Shown piece after piece: positions 54,636-62,798 of a stretch of DNA of 64,000 nucleotides (its first letter is position 1; each line of letters opens with the position of its first letter). The notes beneath the pieces are model-generated. The model saw only the letters and a program-made list of their open reading frames with translations. It had not been told where the DNA came from and searched no databases. Origin of the DNA: Dethiobacter sp. (GTDB taxonomy: Bacteria; Bacillota; Dethiobacteria; Dethiobacterales; Dethiobacteraceae); assembly GCA_018335875.1 (NCBI GenBank), contig JAGXRN010000008.1, positions 1 to 64,000 on the forward strand. The letters are read 5' to 3'. Both the position numbers and the translations under genes were made by a program.

Positions 54636-57600
54636 CTACTGCAAAACCCTGAATTCCTGCAGAAATACCTCTACAACCTGTGGGTCAAAGTATCTTCCGC
54701 TTTGTTCCTTAATGTATTCCAGCGCTTTTTCTTTAGACCACGCCGACCGGTAAGGGCGCTCGCTTGTGAGGGCATCGTAAACGTCTGCCAGTGCGAAAAT
54801 ACGTGCCTCCAGAGGGATCTCCTTACCCTTGAGGCCTCGTGGATAACCTGTGCCGTCCCACTTTTCGTGGTGGCAGTAGGGAATTTCAAGCGCCGGACGC
54901 AGGTACTCAATGGGGGAAAGCATCTCATAAGCGAGCCGGGGGTGCCTGCGCATGATCTCCCATTCCTCATCCGTCAACTTACCAGGCTTGCGGAGAATAT
55001 TATCGGGGATGCCCATCTTACCTATATCATGCAGGAGGGCACCACGTCGGACATAAGCCAGCTTTTCTTCCTTCACACCAAATTTCCTGGCAATATTTAC
55101 AGTCATCTTCGCGACGCGCTGGCTGTGGTCCTCAGTCTCTTGGTCCCTCATATCAAGAGCGCGCGCCCAACCTTCAATAGTGTCGTTATAGGCCTGCATC
55201 AACTCAATGTTGGATTGCTCCAGGTTGTGGAACAGCTCGGCATTATCGATAGCAATGGCCGTCTGTCCAGCCAGGGTTTCTAAAAATTGCAGCCAGTCTC
55301 CATGGGAATTAAACGGTTTTCGGTGATATACCTCCAGTACTCCATGAATTAAACCTTTAGCGATGAGGGGGACAGCATAGTATGCAGCAAAACCTTCCTT
55401 GAGCAGAATTTGACCTTGATCGGCATCCTGCTCTGCTTTATGTAGGTCTGGTATCTGAATAGATTGCCGCTTTAAGGCAGCCCGACCTGCAAAGCCTTCG
55501 CCTAAGCGCAAACTGATATTTTCTGGTTTCACACTGCTGAAACCAACCCATGCTTCGTATCTGAGTGTTTGGGAGTGCGAGTCAAAGCGCAGGATGGCAG
55601 CAGCATTGATACCAAGTTGGCTGGTAATCTCATTTAAAATAACTTTAAAAGTAACACGTAAGTCGAGGCTTCCAGTAATAGCCATGTCAATATTACGCAG
55701 GGCCTTCACCTGATTTAGATGCTTCTGGGTGCTTTCATACAGACGTAGGCGACGCAGAGCAGTGCCCGCCATTTCACCGATTGCGGTCAGAACGTGCATT
55801 TCAGAAAGGTTAAAAGGTTGGGCATCAAAAGAGAGCCGCCGTGCAACTGCGAGGACACCGATCATCTGCTCATCCTCCGAGAGCATTGGTACAAACAAGC
55901 TGTGTCCAATCTTGGCCGCATAAGGCAGAGGAATGGATTGGGATTCGGCACCATAGTTTTCACTCACATAAAGCTTTCCGGTGCGCAGCACAATACCGCT
56001 CAGTCCCTGATCTACAGGAAAGGTCTGACCGGTGCTATCCTTCCAGAGACCATTGCCAAGAGCAATACTGAAGCGCATCCCGTCCGGCGAAAGCAATGTA
56101 ACAATGCCGCTATCAGCCTTAAGCAGCCCTTGGACTTCGTCCAGCATGATGGGTATCAAGTCAGCAGTGTTTGCGGCTGTACGTAGACAGGTTGAGAGAT
56201 TGAAAAGTACGCTCAGTTCATCTTTGCGAGTACGGAGTTCTTCTTCTTTTTGTTTATTTACTGTAATATCTGTGGCAAACCCATGCCATAATACACTGCC
56301 ATCATCTAACCTTTCAGGGACGGAGCTGCCTCTTATCCACTTTTCCCCGTACGTTGGCAAGACCACGCGATATTCACAAACCCAAGGCTGCAAAGTCTGA
56401 AAAGAATCCATGATGGTTGCAACAACATTATTATAATCCTCTTTGTGAAGCCGCTGAAAAACAACAGCTGCGTCTTGCCGGACCTCTTCAGGGGTAACCT
56501 CGTAAATTTCACGGATTCCTTCACTTGCGTAGGGGAAACAAGACCTGCCGTCAGGGAAATATTGATATTGATAAATAGCACCCGGCACACGTTCGGACAA
56601 TTTTTTAAGTAAAGCATCCCCTGCCCTTAACAACTCCATTGCCCTCTTTTGCAGGGTAATATCCTGGACAGTACAGTCAAAATGCTCTATTTCCCCGTGT
56701 TCATCACAAATAGCGCTAGCTTTAACAGAGCCCCAAATTGGGGTGCCATCCGTTTTCTTAAAGTTCAACTCTACACCAGTAACATTTCCACTCATTAATA
56801 ACTCATTGGAGAAAGCTTTTCTTTCCTCCGGATTTATGTACAAATCCACGGCTTTAATGTTTCCGAGCATCTTTTCATTTTCTATATCAAATATTTTGAA
56901 GAAAGTTGGGTTTGCCATTAGAATTCTGCCTTCAGGACCAGGTGTAGTCCGATAGATTCCTATTGGAACATTATTAATAAGTGTACGGTAGCGCGTTTCA
57001 CTCTCGAGAAGAGTTTTTTGCAGTTCCCTTTGCTCTATTATTTTAGCCGCTAATTTCTTATTTATCTTTGCTAATTTGGCCGTTCGCTCCCGGACCTTTT
57101 GTTTCAGCCCGTCATTTGCCATTTGGAGTGCTTCTTCGGCCTTTTTAAGATCTGTAATGTCCTTTGCTGAAAAGTAGGTCAGGTTGTCTTTCACTACAGG
57201 TACAACGGCCCAAGAGAACCACTTGTAGGAACCGTCCTGGCACAAATAGCGGTTATTAAAAGAAATTACCGGTTTGCCTGCTGTTAGCCCCCCTACGGCA
57301 TTAATAGTGGCTTCACGGTCCTCGGGATGAACCAACTCCAGGTATGGCTTGGACAACAGCTCTTCAGTTTTCCACCCCAGGGTTTTTTCCCAAGCCGGAT
57401 TTAATTCTTTCAAATAACCATTTAAATCTGCTATGCCCAGCATATCGATAGAGATGTTAAATAAACGGTTGCGCTCTTCTTCTATCCGTTTTCTTTTGGA
57501 GATGTTACGACTGGAAAAAATACCGCCTATAATTTCCCCGACATCATCCTGTAATAACTTTCCCATGGTTTCAAGCCATAAATAATGTCCCTCCGCGTGT

Positions 57601-58628
57601 CGGAAGCGACATTCTACCGTCCCCCGCATTTTCCTTTCGAGCCCTTTCTGGAACATATCTGTCACTATTGCCAAATCATCCGGATGCACGAAATCAAAAG
57701 CTCTTCGTCCGATTAAATCTTCCTCTTTATAGCCTAGTTCAGATTTATATGAAGGACTAATATATTTAATAACTCCTGTTATGTCAATCTGGCAAATCAG
57801 ATCGGTCATATTGTCAGTTATGCGACGCAGAGTTGCTTCACTCTTTTTCAAATCTTCTTCAATTTGCTTCTGTCTGGTAACATCTCGGTTACTGGAGCGC
57901 CTGCCCAGGAGTTCCCCGTCTGAATCATAAAAGGGTTGGCATACTTGCTCAATCCACCGCACTTCACCACTGCGGTGGAGAATCCGGAACCTTATTGTAA
58001 GCATCTCGCTGCTGCTAAATGAGTAATGAATATGTCCTAGTAATATGGAAACATCATCAGGGTGAGTTATCTTTTCAAGCAACTTCTTATCTTGAAGGAA
58101 ATCTTCCGGCTTATAGCCGGTAATTTTTTCACTGGAACCGGAGACGTAAAGAAAATTCTCTTTGACATCGAGTAAGAAGTCCCAGTCGGGAGTAAGGTCT
58201 ACTAACGTGCGAAAGTGTTCCTCGCGTTTCTTAATAGATTTTTCTTTTTTACGAAAATTCTTTAGTTTCTCCCTTATCTTTTTAGCAACTTTAATACGGT
58301 TAATAAGCTCACATTCCATGTAAGGTTTTAGGATAAAGCAATCTACACCGTTATTAACAATTTCTGTTATATTATTATCCTTGGGATCTATAAGAACCAG
58401 GACCTGCGTATCTTCATCCAGAGATTTAAAATTTTGAAGTAATTTAACCGAGTCAGGTATGTTAATGACATCAATAATAACTATGTCAGGATGTTCATCC
58501 GCGGCGGCCTCCATGGCTTTATCGATAGTAGCTACAAAGTTAGTACGATCCCAGATTTCAAGGCTCCCTTTAACATTACTTTCCACCTGTTTAAGAAGAT
58601 TATTGTCGCTAATTATCAGTATCTTCAT
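54636..58628 (-). CDS. REC-5xPAS-2xGAF-HD-GYP signalling protein
   Basis: A 1330-residue cytoplasmic protein. Domains in order: receiver (1-120; D53, K101, but only one of the usual two N-terminal acids, D8), PAS at about 136-255, 263-380, 385-498, 540-660 and 672-792, a coiled coil near 498-545, GAF at about 808-965 and 975-1135, and HD-GYP at 1145-1330 (HD 1200-1201, HHEKWDGTGYPRG 1253-1265). HD-GYP domains hydrolyse cyclic di-GMP; all metal motifs are present. The ATG at 58628 after GGGGGAG removes a 13-codon extension. No membrane segment is seen. Confidence 0.9.
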   Translation of the reverse strand: MKILIISDNNLLKQVESNVKGSLEIWDRTNFVATIDKAMEAAADEHPDIVIIDVINIPDSVKLLQNFKSLDEDTQVLVLIDPKDNNITEIVNNGVDCFILKPYMECELINRIKVAKKIREKLKNFRKKEKSIKKREEHFRTLVDLTPDWDFLLDVKENFLYVSGSSEKITGYKPEDFLQDKKLLEKITHPDDVSILLGHIHYSFSSSEMLTIRFRILHRSGEVRWIEQVCQPFYDSDGELLGRRSSNRDVTRQKQIEEDLKKSEATLRRITDNMTDLICQIDITGVIKYISPSYKSELGYKEEDLIGRRAFDFVHPDDLAIVTDMFQKGLERKMRGTVECRFRHAEGHYLWLETMGKLLQDDVGEIIGGIFSSRNISKRKRIEEERNRLFNISIDMLGIADLNGYLKELNPAWEKTLGWKTEELLSKPYLELVHPEDREATINAVGGLTAGKPVISFNNRYLCQDGSYKWFSWAVVPVVKDNLTYFSAKDITDLKKAEEALQMANDGLKQKVRERTAKLAKINKKLAAKIIEQRELQKTLLESETRYRTLINNVPIGIYRTTPGPEGRILMANPTFFKIFDIENEKMLGNIKAVDLYINPEERKAFSNELLMSGNVTGVELNFKKTDGTPIWGSVKASAICDEHGEIEHFDCTVQDITLQKRAMELLRAGDALLKKLSERVPGAIYQYQYFPDGRSCFPYASEGIREIYEVTPEEVRQDAAVVFQRLHKEDYNNVVATIMDSFQTLQPWVCEYRVVLPTYGEKWIRGSSVPERLDDGSVLWHGFATDITVNKQKEEELRTRKDELSVLFNLSTCLRTAANTADLIPIMLDEVQGLLKADSGIVTLLSPDGMRFSIALGNGLWKDSTGQTFPVDQGLSGIVLRTGKLYVSENYGAESQSIPLPYAAKIGHSLFVPMLSEDEQMIGVLAVARRLSFDAQPFNLSEMHVLTAIGEMAGTALRRLRLYESTQKHLNQVKALRNIDMAITGSLDLRVTFKVILNEITSQLGINAAAILRFDSHSQTLRYEAWVGFSSVKPENISLRLGEGFAGRAALKRQSIQIPDLHKAEQDADQGQILLKEGFAAYYAVPLIAKGLIHGVLEVYHRKPFNSHGDWLQFLETLAGQTAIAIDNAELFHNLEQSNIELMQAYNDTIEGWARALDMRDQETEDHSQRVAKMTVNIARKFGVKEEKLAYVRRGALLHDIGKMGIPDNILRKPGKLTDEEWEIMRRHPRLAYEMLSPIEYLRPALEIPYCHHEKWDGTGYPRGLKGKEIPLEARIFALADVYDALTSERPYRSAWSKEKALEYIKEQSGRYFDPQVVEVFLQEFRVLQ

Positions 58629-58687
58629 GTTGCTCCCCCGCTGAGTTCTGTTTTTCACTAGTAACATCCGCTTAATACCGATTGGCG

Positions 58688-58722
58688 TTACATTATACTA
58701 CATTTTTCTACATCTTACTACA
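58688..58722 (-). promoter_or_regulatory. HD-GYP gene promoter with four 10-bp-phased repeats
   Basis: On the plus strand TTACA at 58688 and CTACA at 58698, 58708 and 58718 are spaced exactly 10 bases apart; the minus-strand TATAAT (58692-58697) lies among them. This spacing puts all repeats on one face of the helix, as for a cooperatively binding regulator. The gene starts 60 bases downstream. Confidence 0.6.
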
Positions 58723-58960
58723 ATGTCCTTTTTTTAGAAAACTCTGTTTGTAACTTAGTGGATATAAATTCTAGCTTTTAGAAATGTTTATATAGGCAAA
58801 CAATACGAATATTAAAGTTACAGCGGCATATCATTTCGGGCGGATTTTACTGAAACGCTATCAAAAATAAGTCTTTGGCTAAACTAGCTTTTCCCTTCCT
58901 GGAATAATTGCTCCATAGTCCAGTGAAATTGTTTATATAAAATTACGCTGTACTAAAAAA
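58723..58960. other. AT-rich spacer between the HD-GYP promoter and the folD terminator
   Basis: No gene, RNA motif or repeat was recognised here. Confidence 0.5.
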
Positions 58961-58980
58961 GCCCCCTTAAAAAAGGAGGC
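58961..58980 (-). terminator. folD terminator
   Basis: GCCCCCTT (58961-58968) pairs with AAGGAGGC (58973-58980) with one G-U pair; on the minus strand TTTTTTAG follows. Confidence 0.85.
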
Positions 58981-59002
58981 CTGAGTCTCTTGAAAGAATT
59001 GT

Positions 59003-59866
59003 TTATGCCAAGCCGTTTTGCAGCTCACAGGCCATGATAGTCTGCTTGCAAAGGACAGAGGTGGTGACAGAACCAACGCCGCCGGGTACAGGTGTAATTT
59101 TTTCCACAATGGGCTCCACCGAGGCAAAGTCCACGTCCCCGCAGTACTTGCCGGGGTTGTCCGGATCCTCATTAATTCCCACATCAAGCACTATCTGGCC
59201 TGGTTTTACATAACCGGCATTTACCATCTTAGCCTTTCCGATGGCAGCAATCAAGATATCAGCTTCCGCACATACTGACTCGAGGTTTTCAGTCCTTGAG
59301 TGGCAGATGGTAATTGTGGCATGTTCACGCATAAGGAGCATGGCCAGGGGTTTCCCCACCACCAGTGAGCGACCGAGAACAACTGCTCTTTTTCCTTTGA
59401 GGGGGATATTGTAAAATTTTATGATATCCATACAGGCTGTTGGCGTGCAGGGAGGAAAGCCTGTGGGGTCATCGGCGAATACTTTGCCGGCACTTCCCAA
59501 AGACATGCAGTCAACATCTTTCTCCACGGGAATAAGTGAACGGATTTTTCGCTCGTTTAAGTGCTTTGGCAGCGGAGCAAACATCAAGATGCCGTTTATT
59601 TCCTTGTTCGCCCCCACCTCAAGCACAACCTTTTCAAACTCTTCCTGCGCGATGTCCTGCGGCGATTCAAAAACTTCATATGACATCCCTATGGAATCGC
59701 ATGTCTTTTTTGCTCCGCCTTCATAAAATAAATCGTCAGGACGGGCGCCCACCCTGATAATGCCCAGTCTTGGCGTAAAGCCCTTAGCTTTTAAATCAGA
59801 AACCTTTTTGCTCAATTCTTCCTTCATCGCATCGGCGACGGCTTTTCCCTTTAACAGCTCAGCCAT
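59003..59866 (-). CDS. folD: FolD-family methylene-THF dehydrogenase lacking cyclohydrolase residues
   Basis: A 287-residue FolD homologue. The NADP-binding half ([17 protein letters not shown], about 162-178; [22 protein letters not shown]) is intact. In the folate half, ungapped alignment with E. coli FolD keeps the tyrosine (Y48) but puts A52 where the essential cyclohydrolase lysine belongs, and F96 (GILMFAPLP) where GILVQLPLP has Gln. DVDGFH becomes DVDCMS. It is therefore predicted to be a dehydrogenase with little cyclohydrolase activity. An fchA-type cyclohydrolase gene lies at 62.0 kb. Confidence 0.88.
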   Translation of the reverse strand: MAELLKGKAVADAMKEELSKKVSDLKAKGFTPRLGIIRVGARPDDLFYEGGAKKTCDSIGMSYEVFESPQDIAQEEFEKVVLEVGANKEINGILMFAPLPKHLNERKIRSLIPVEKDVDCMSLGSAGKVFADDPTGFPPCTPTACMDIIKFYNIPLKGKRAVVLGRSLVVGKPLAMLLMREHATITICHSRTENLESVCAEADILIAAIGKAKMVNAGYVKPGQIVLDVGINEDPDNPGKYCGDVDFASVEPIVEKITPVPGGVGSVTTSVLCKQTIMACELQNGLA

Positions 59867-59987
59867 TTTTTTTACCTCCTGGTTTGCTTAAAGTAGTTAT
59901 TTTCACGTTCTACAAAGCCCAGGCATTTCCTTCTCACTCTTGTACATTTTGCGGGAAAAGCTGCCAATAATTCTACTTTTTTAACTA

Positions 59988-61433
59988 CTACCAGACTTTT
60001 TTTGATTGCTTGGGTTTACTCCCGTATTGCTGCCTTCGCCCTTTATTGTTGTCAAATTTGCGGCGCGGAGGACTCCACTGCTGCTGACGCCTGTCGTCCA
60101 CGGTTTTTTTCCAGCGCGACGGCACTTCCTCTGTGAGATTGACAGGTGTTGTATCAGGCTCTTTTGTTAAAAGCTTCAGCGCAGCAGAGAGAAGGGAAAC
60201 TGAATCCATGGTTTCAAGCAACCCTTCGGCCAGTTCTTTATATTGGAGAGTGTTGCCCTCGGCAACTGCCTGCATCAATCTGTCTATTGTTATTCGTTTC
60301 TGGCCTTCCACAACTTCATTAATTGTGGGGAAGGACTTGCGGATAATTTTTCTGTTTGTCAGCCGTTCAATTAATCTGAGATGTCCAATCTCTCTGGGCG
60401 TAACAAGGGTAACGGCCAAGCCGGCGTTGCCGGCACGCCCTGTACGGCCGATGCGGTGGATATAACTATCCGGATCCTGAGGGATATCAAAATTATAGAC
60501 GTGTGTAACTCCGCTGATGTCTAAGCCGCGGGCTGCCACATCAGTGGCCACGAGAATTTCTGTAACTCCCCCTTTAAAATGCCGCATCACACTGTCTCGC
60601 TTGGACTGTGTCAGGTCGCCGTGGATGCCTTCTGCGGAATATCCCCTTTTGTTTAAAGCCTCATGCAGCTCATCAACTCTTCTTTTTGTCCTGCCGAAGA
60701 TGATGGCCAGCGCCGGCGATTGGATATCAAGCAGCCGGCAGAGCACATCGAATTTCTCTTTTTCATGGGTTTCAACATAATATTGTTCAGTATTGGCTAC
60801 AGTAACTTCTTTTGACCTGATGCTGACAAATTCCGGGTTTTTCATAAAACGCCGGGCCAAGTCCTGGATGGGCCCGGGCATGGTGGCTGAAAAAAGCATG
60901 GTCTGGCGTTCCTGCGGCACCTCCCGCAGAATGTTTTCAATATCTTCAATAAACCCCATGCTAAGCATTTCATCGGCTTCATCAAGTACAACCATTACTA
61001 TTTGCTGCAGGCGAATTGTCCTTCTTCTCATATGGTCCATTAAACGCCCCGGCGTACCCACAATAATTTGCGGCCTGAGCCTGAGAGCCCTCATCTGCCT
61101 GTCAATATCCTGGCCTCCGTATATAGGCAGGGCACGGATGCTTTTAAATTGTCCGATCCTGTTTATTTCCTCAGCAACCTGCACTGCCAGCTCCCTGGTG
61201 GGAGTAATGACAAGTCCGCTTATATTCTCAGCCTGCGCCTTTATTTTTTCCACCATCGGTATGCCAAAAGCCGCTGTTTTGCCGGTCCCGGTCTGTGCCT
61301 GGCCGATAACATCCCGTCCTGACATCAATAGCGGGATAGTCTTTTCCTGAATGGGAGTGGTTTCTTCAAAACCCATGTCCCTGGTTGCTTTTATGACGGG
61401 GTCGCTAAGCCCCAGCTCATAAAAAGTAGGCAT
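59988..61433 (-). CDS. DEAD-box RNA helicase (CshA/DeaD type)
   Basis: A 481-residue helicase: Q motif [33 protein letters not shown], then the second RecA lobe with [11 protein letters not shown] and [10 protein letters not shown]. The C-terminal tail (after about 430) is basic and Gln/Arg-rich, as in cold-shock RNA helicases. The start is the ATG at 61433 after AAGGTG. It lies directly downstream of a cold-shock protein gene, a hairpin between them. Confidence 0.94.
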   Translation of the reverse strand: MPTFYELGLSDPVIKATRDMGFEETTPIQEKTIPLLMSGRDVIGQAQTGTGKTAAFGIPMVEKIKAQAENISGLVITPTRELAVQVAEEINRIGQFKSIRALPIYGGQDIDRQMRALRLRPQIIVGTPGRLMDHMRRRTIRLQQIVMVVLDEADEMLSMGFIEDIENILREVPQERQTMLFSATMPGPIQDLARRFMKNPEFVSIRSKEVTVANTEQYYVETHEKEKFDVLCRLLDIQSPALAIIFGRTKRRVDELHEALNKRGYSAEGIHGDLTQSKRDSVMRHFKGGVTEILVATDVAARGLDISGVTHVYNFDIPQDPDSYIHRIGRTGRAGNAGLAVTLVTPREIGHLRLIERLTNRKIIRKSFPTINEVVEGQKRITIDRLMQAVAEGNTLQYKELAEGLLETMDSVSLLSAALKLLTKEPDTTPVNLTEEVPSRWKKTVDDRRQQQWSPPRRKFDNNKGRRQQYGSKPKQSKKVW

Positions 61434-61496
61434 ATTTACTTCACCTTCCATATATAAAATTTACATTTTGATAATTGACGATAAAATGAACAAGGA

Positions 61497-61520
61497 CATT
61501 TCCGGTAGAGACCGGAAATG
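61497..61520 (-). terminator. Hairpin after the cold-shock gene
   Basis: CATTTCCGG (61497-61505) pairs with CCGGAAATG (61512-61520); the minus-strand tail TCCTTGTTC is only weakly T-rich, so read-through into the helicase gene is likely. Confidence 0.6.
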
Positions 61521-61546
61521 CCCTTCCTCTCCACTATTTAATTATG

Positions 61547-61744
61547 CTATATACGGGTGACATTAGCTGCCTGCAGGCCGCGGTTGCCTTCGACAACTTC
61601 AAATTCCACTGTTTGGCCTTCTTCTAAGGTTTTGAATCCCTCTCCTTGGATGGCAGAGAAGTGAACAAATATATCTCCACCCTCATTGCTTTCGATAAAC
61701 CCAAAACCTTTTTCTGCATTAAACCATTTTACTTTTCCTTGCAT
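61547..61744 (-). CDS. Cold-shock domain protein
   Basis: A 65-residue single-domain CSP. RNP1 KGFGFIE (13-19) and RNP2 DIFVHF (24-29) are intact; it binds single-stranded RNA/DNA as a chaperone. AAAAGGAG precedes the ATG. The DEAD-box helicase gene follows, suggesting joint control of RNA structure. Confidence 0.96.
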   Translation of the reverse strand: MQGKVKWFNAEKGFGFIESNEGGDIFVHFSAIQGEGFKTLEEGQTVEFEVVEGNRGLQAANVTRI

Positions 61745-61772
61745 TTTAAATCTCCTTTTTGCTTTAAATTAG

Positions 61773-61802
61773 TTTATTGAATCAAAAAGCGGAATACGTC
61801 AA
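61773..61802 (-). promoter_or_regulatory. Candidate cold-shock gene promoter
   Basis: Minus-strand TTGACG (61797-61802), 18-base spacer, AATAAA (61773-61778). Confidence 0.4.
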
Positions 61803-62008
61803 CAACCTTTTCATCTAACTTTATAGAGTTAAAGTCATGTGAGCGCTCTCGTCTTTTTAACACTAACTGTAATACTACCATAAAGAAAACCGAATTGCAA
61901 GCAATTCTTGGAAAATCTACTTTTTTACAGGAGTTCCCACTTATTGTTTAAAAATAGTTTGCCCCGCTGACGGTTTAATTATTATGCAGTTTTTTGGTAA
62001 AATAAAGC

Positions 62009-62035
62009 GGGACAAGTTGGCTGTCTCCTTGTCCC
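62009..62035 (-). terminator. fchA terminator
   Basis: GGGACAAG (62009-62016) pairs with CTTGTCCC (62028-62035); the minus strand continues GCTTTATTTTACC. Confidence 0.7.
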
Positions 62036-62041
62036 TTATAT

Positions 62042-62674
62042 TTATGACTTAATTTTATTTATTACCAGTTGAAGTGTCTTATCCGCAATTTTGCCGCCTT
62101 CTTCCAGCAAACTGTTCATCTCTTTAGAGGCAGCTGCCACATATTCCTGGTCTTTGATGATGTTTAAATTAATTATTACATTGAGATATCCGCTGATCAA
62201 AGCTGATTTGAGAAAAGCTACCCCGCACCCTACATCGGAGATGGCTATCATTGCGCCAATCTCGCCCATTCTTTTATGGATTTCTATGCCTTCATAAGCT
62301 TTGCGCATAATTTCCATGGGCACAGAGCAGGCCTCCTTGGCGCATTGCTCCAGGGTCTCTTCCTTGATTTTTAGTTGCTCCGGGGTGTCTTTTGGCAAAC
62401 CGTAAGCTTTTGATAATGGGGCAAATACCTCAGCATCCTTATCAGTCAATAACTTTAATTCTTCTATGACACGGCTGCCCTTCTCCAGCAAAGCTTGAAC
62501 TTCTTCTTCAACATCAGCATATTTCTTTTTGCCTACTGTCAGATTGCCTACCATATTGGAGAGGGCCATGCCAATTGCCCCTCCCAAAGCGGCGGCTCCG
62601 CCTCCGCCAGGCACAGGTTTTTTTGAAGCAAGTTCCGCCAAAAAGTCGCTGCATGTTTTTTCTACCATAGACAT
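62042..62674 (-). CDS. fchA: Methenyl-THF cyclohydrolase / cyclodeaminase family protein
   Basis: A 210-residue all-helical protein of the FTCD C-terminal/FchA family: KPVPGGGGAAALGGAIGMAL (19-38) with the glycine-rich folate site, KDAEVFAPLSKAYGLPKDT, and IGAMIAISDVGCGVAFLKSAL. Single-domain members act as methenyl-THF cyclohydrolase or formimino-THF cyclodeaminase. With a nearby FolD that lacks cyclohydrolase residues, the cyclohydrolase role is the more likely. AAGGAGTG precedes the ATG at 62674. Confidence 0.88.
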   Translation of the reverse strand: MSMVEKTCSDFLAELASKKPVPGGGGAAALGGAIGMALSNMVGNLTVGKKKYADVEEEVQALLEKGSRVIEELKLLTDKDAEVFAPLSKAYGLPKDTPEQLKIKEETLEQCAKEACSVPMEIMRKAYEGIEIHKRMGEIGAMIAISDVGCGVAFLKSALISGYLNVIINLNIIKDQEYVAAASKEMNSLLEEGGKIADKTLQLVINKIKS

Positions 62675-62798
62675 ATAGCGTACACTCCTTACAATAAGTA
62701 TTTTGTTATTCTTTATACAAGCAGGCAGGATATTCCTTCCTCAGGATTATCTATTTTTTATGTGTTGATAATAGCTGACGAAAAACGGGTTAATTTTT

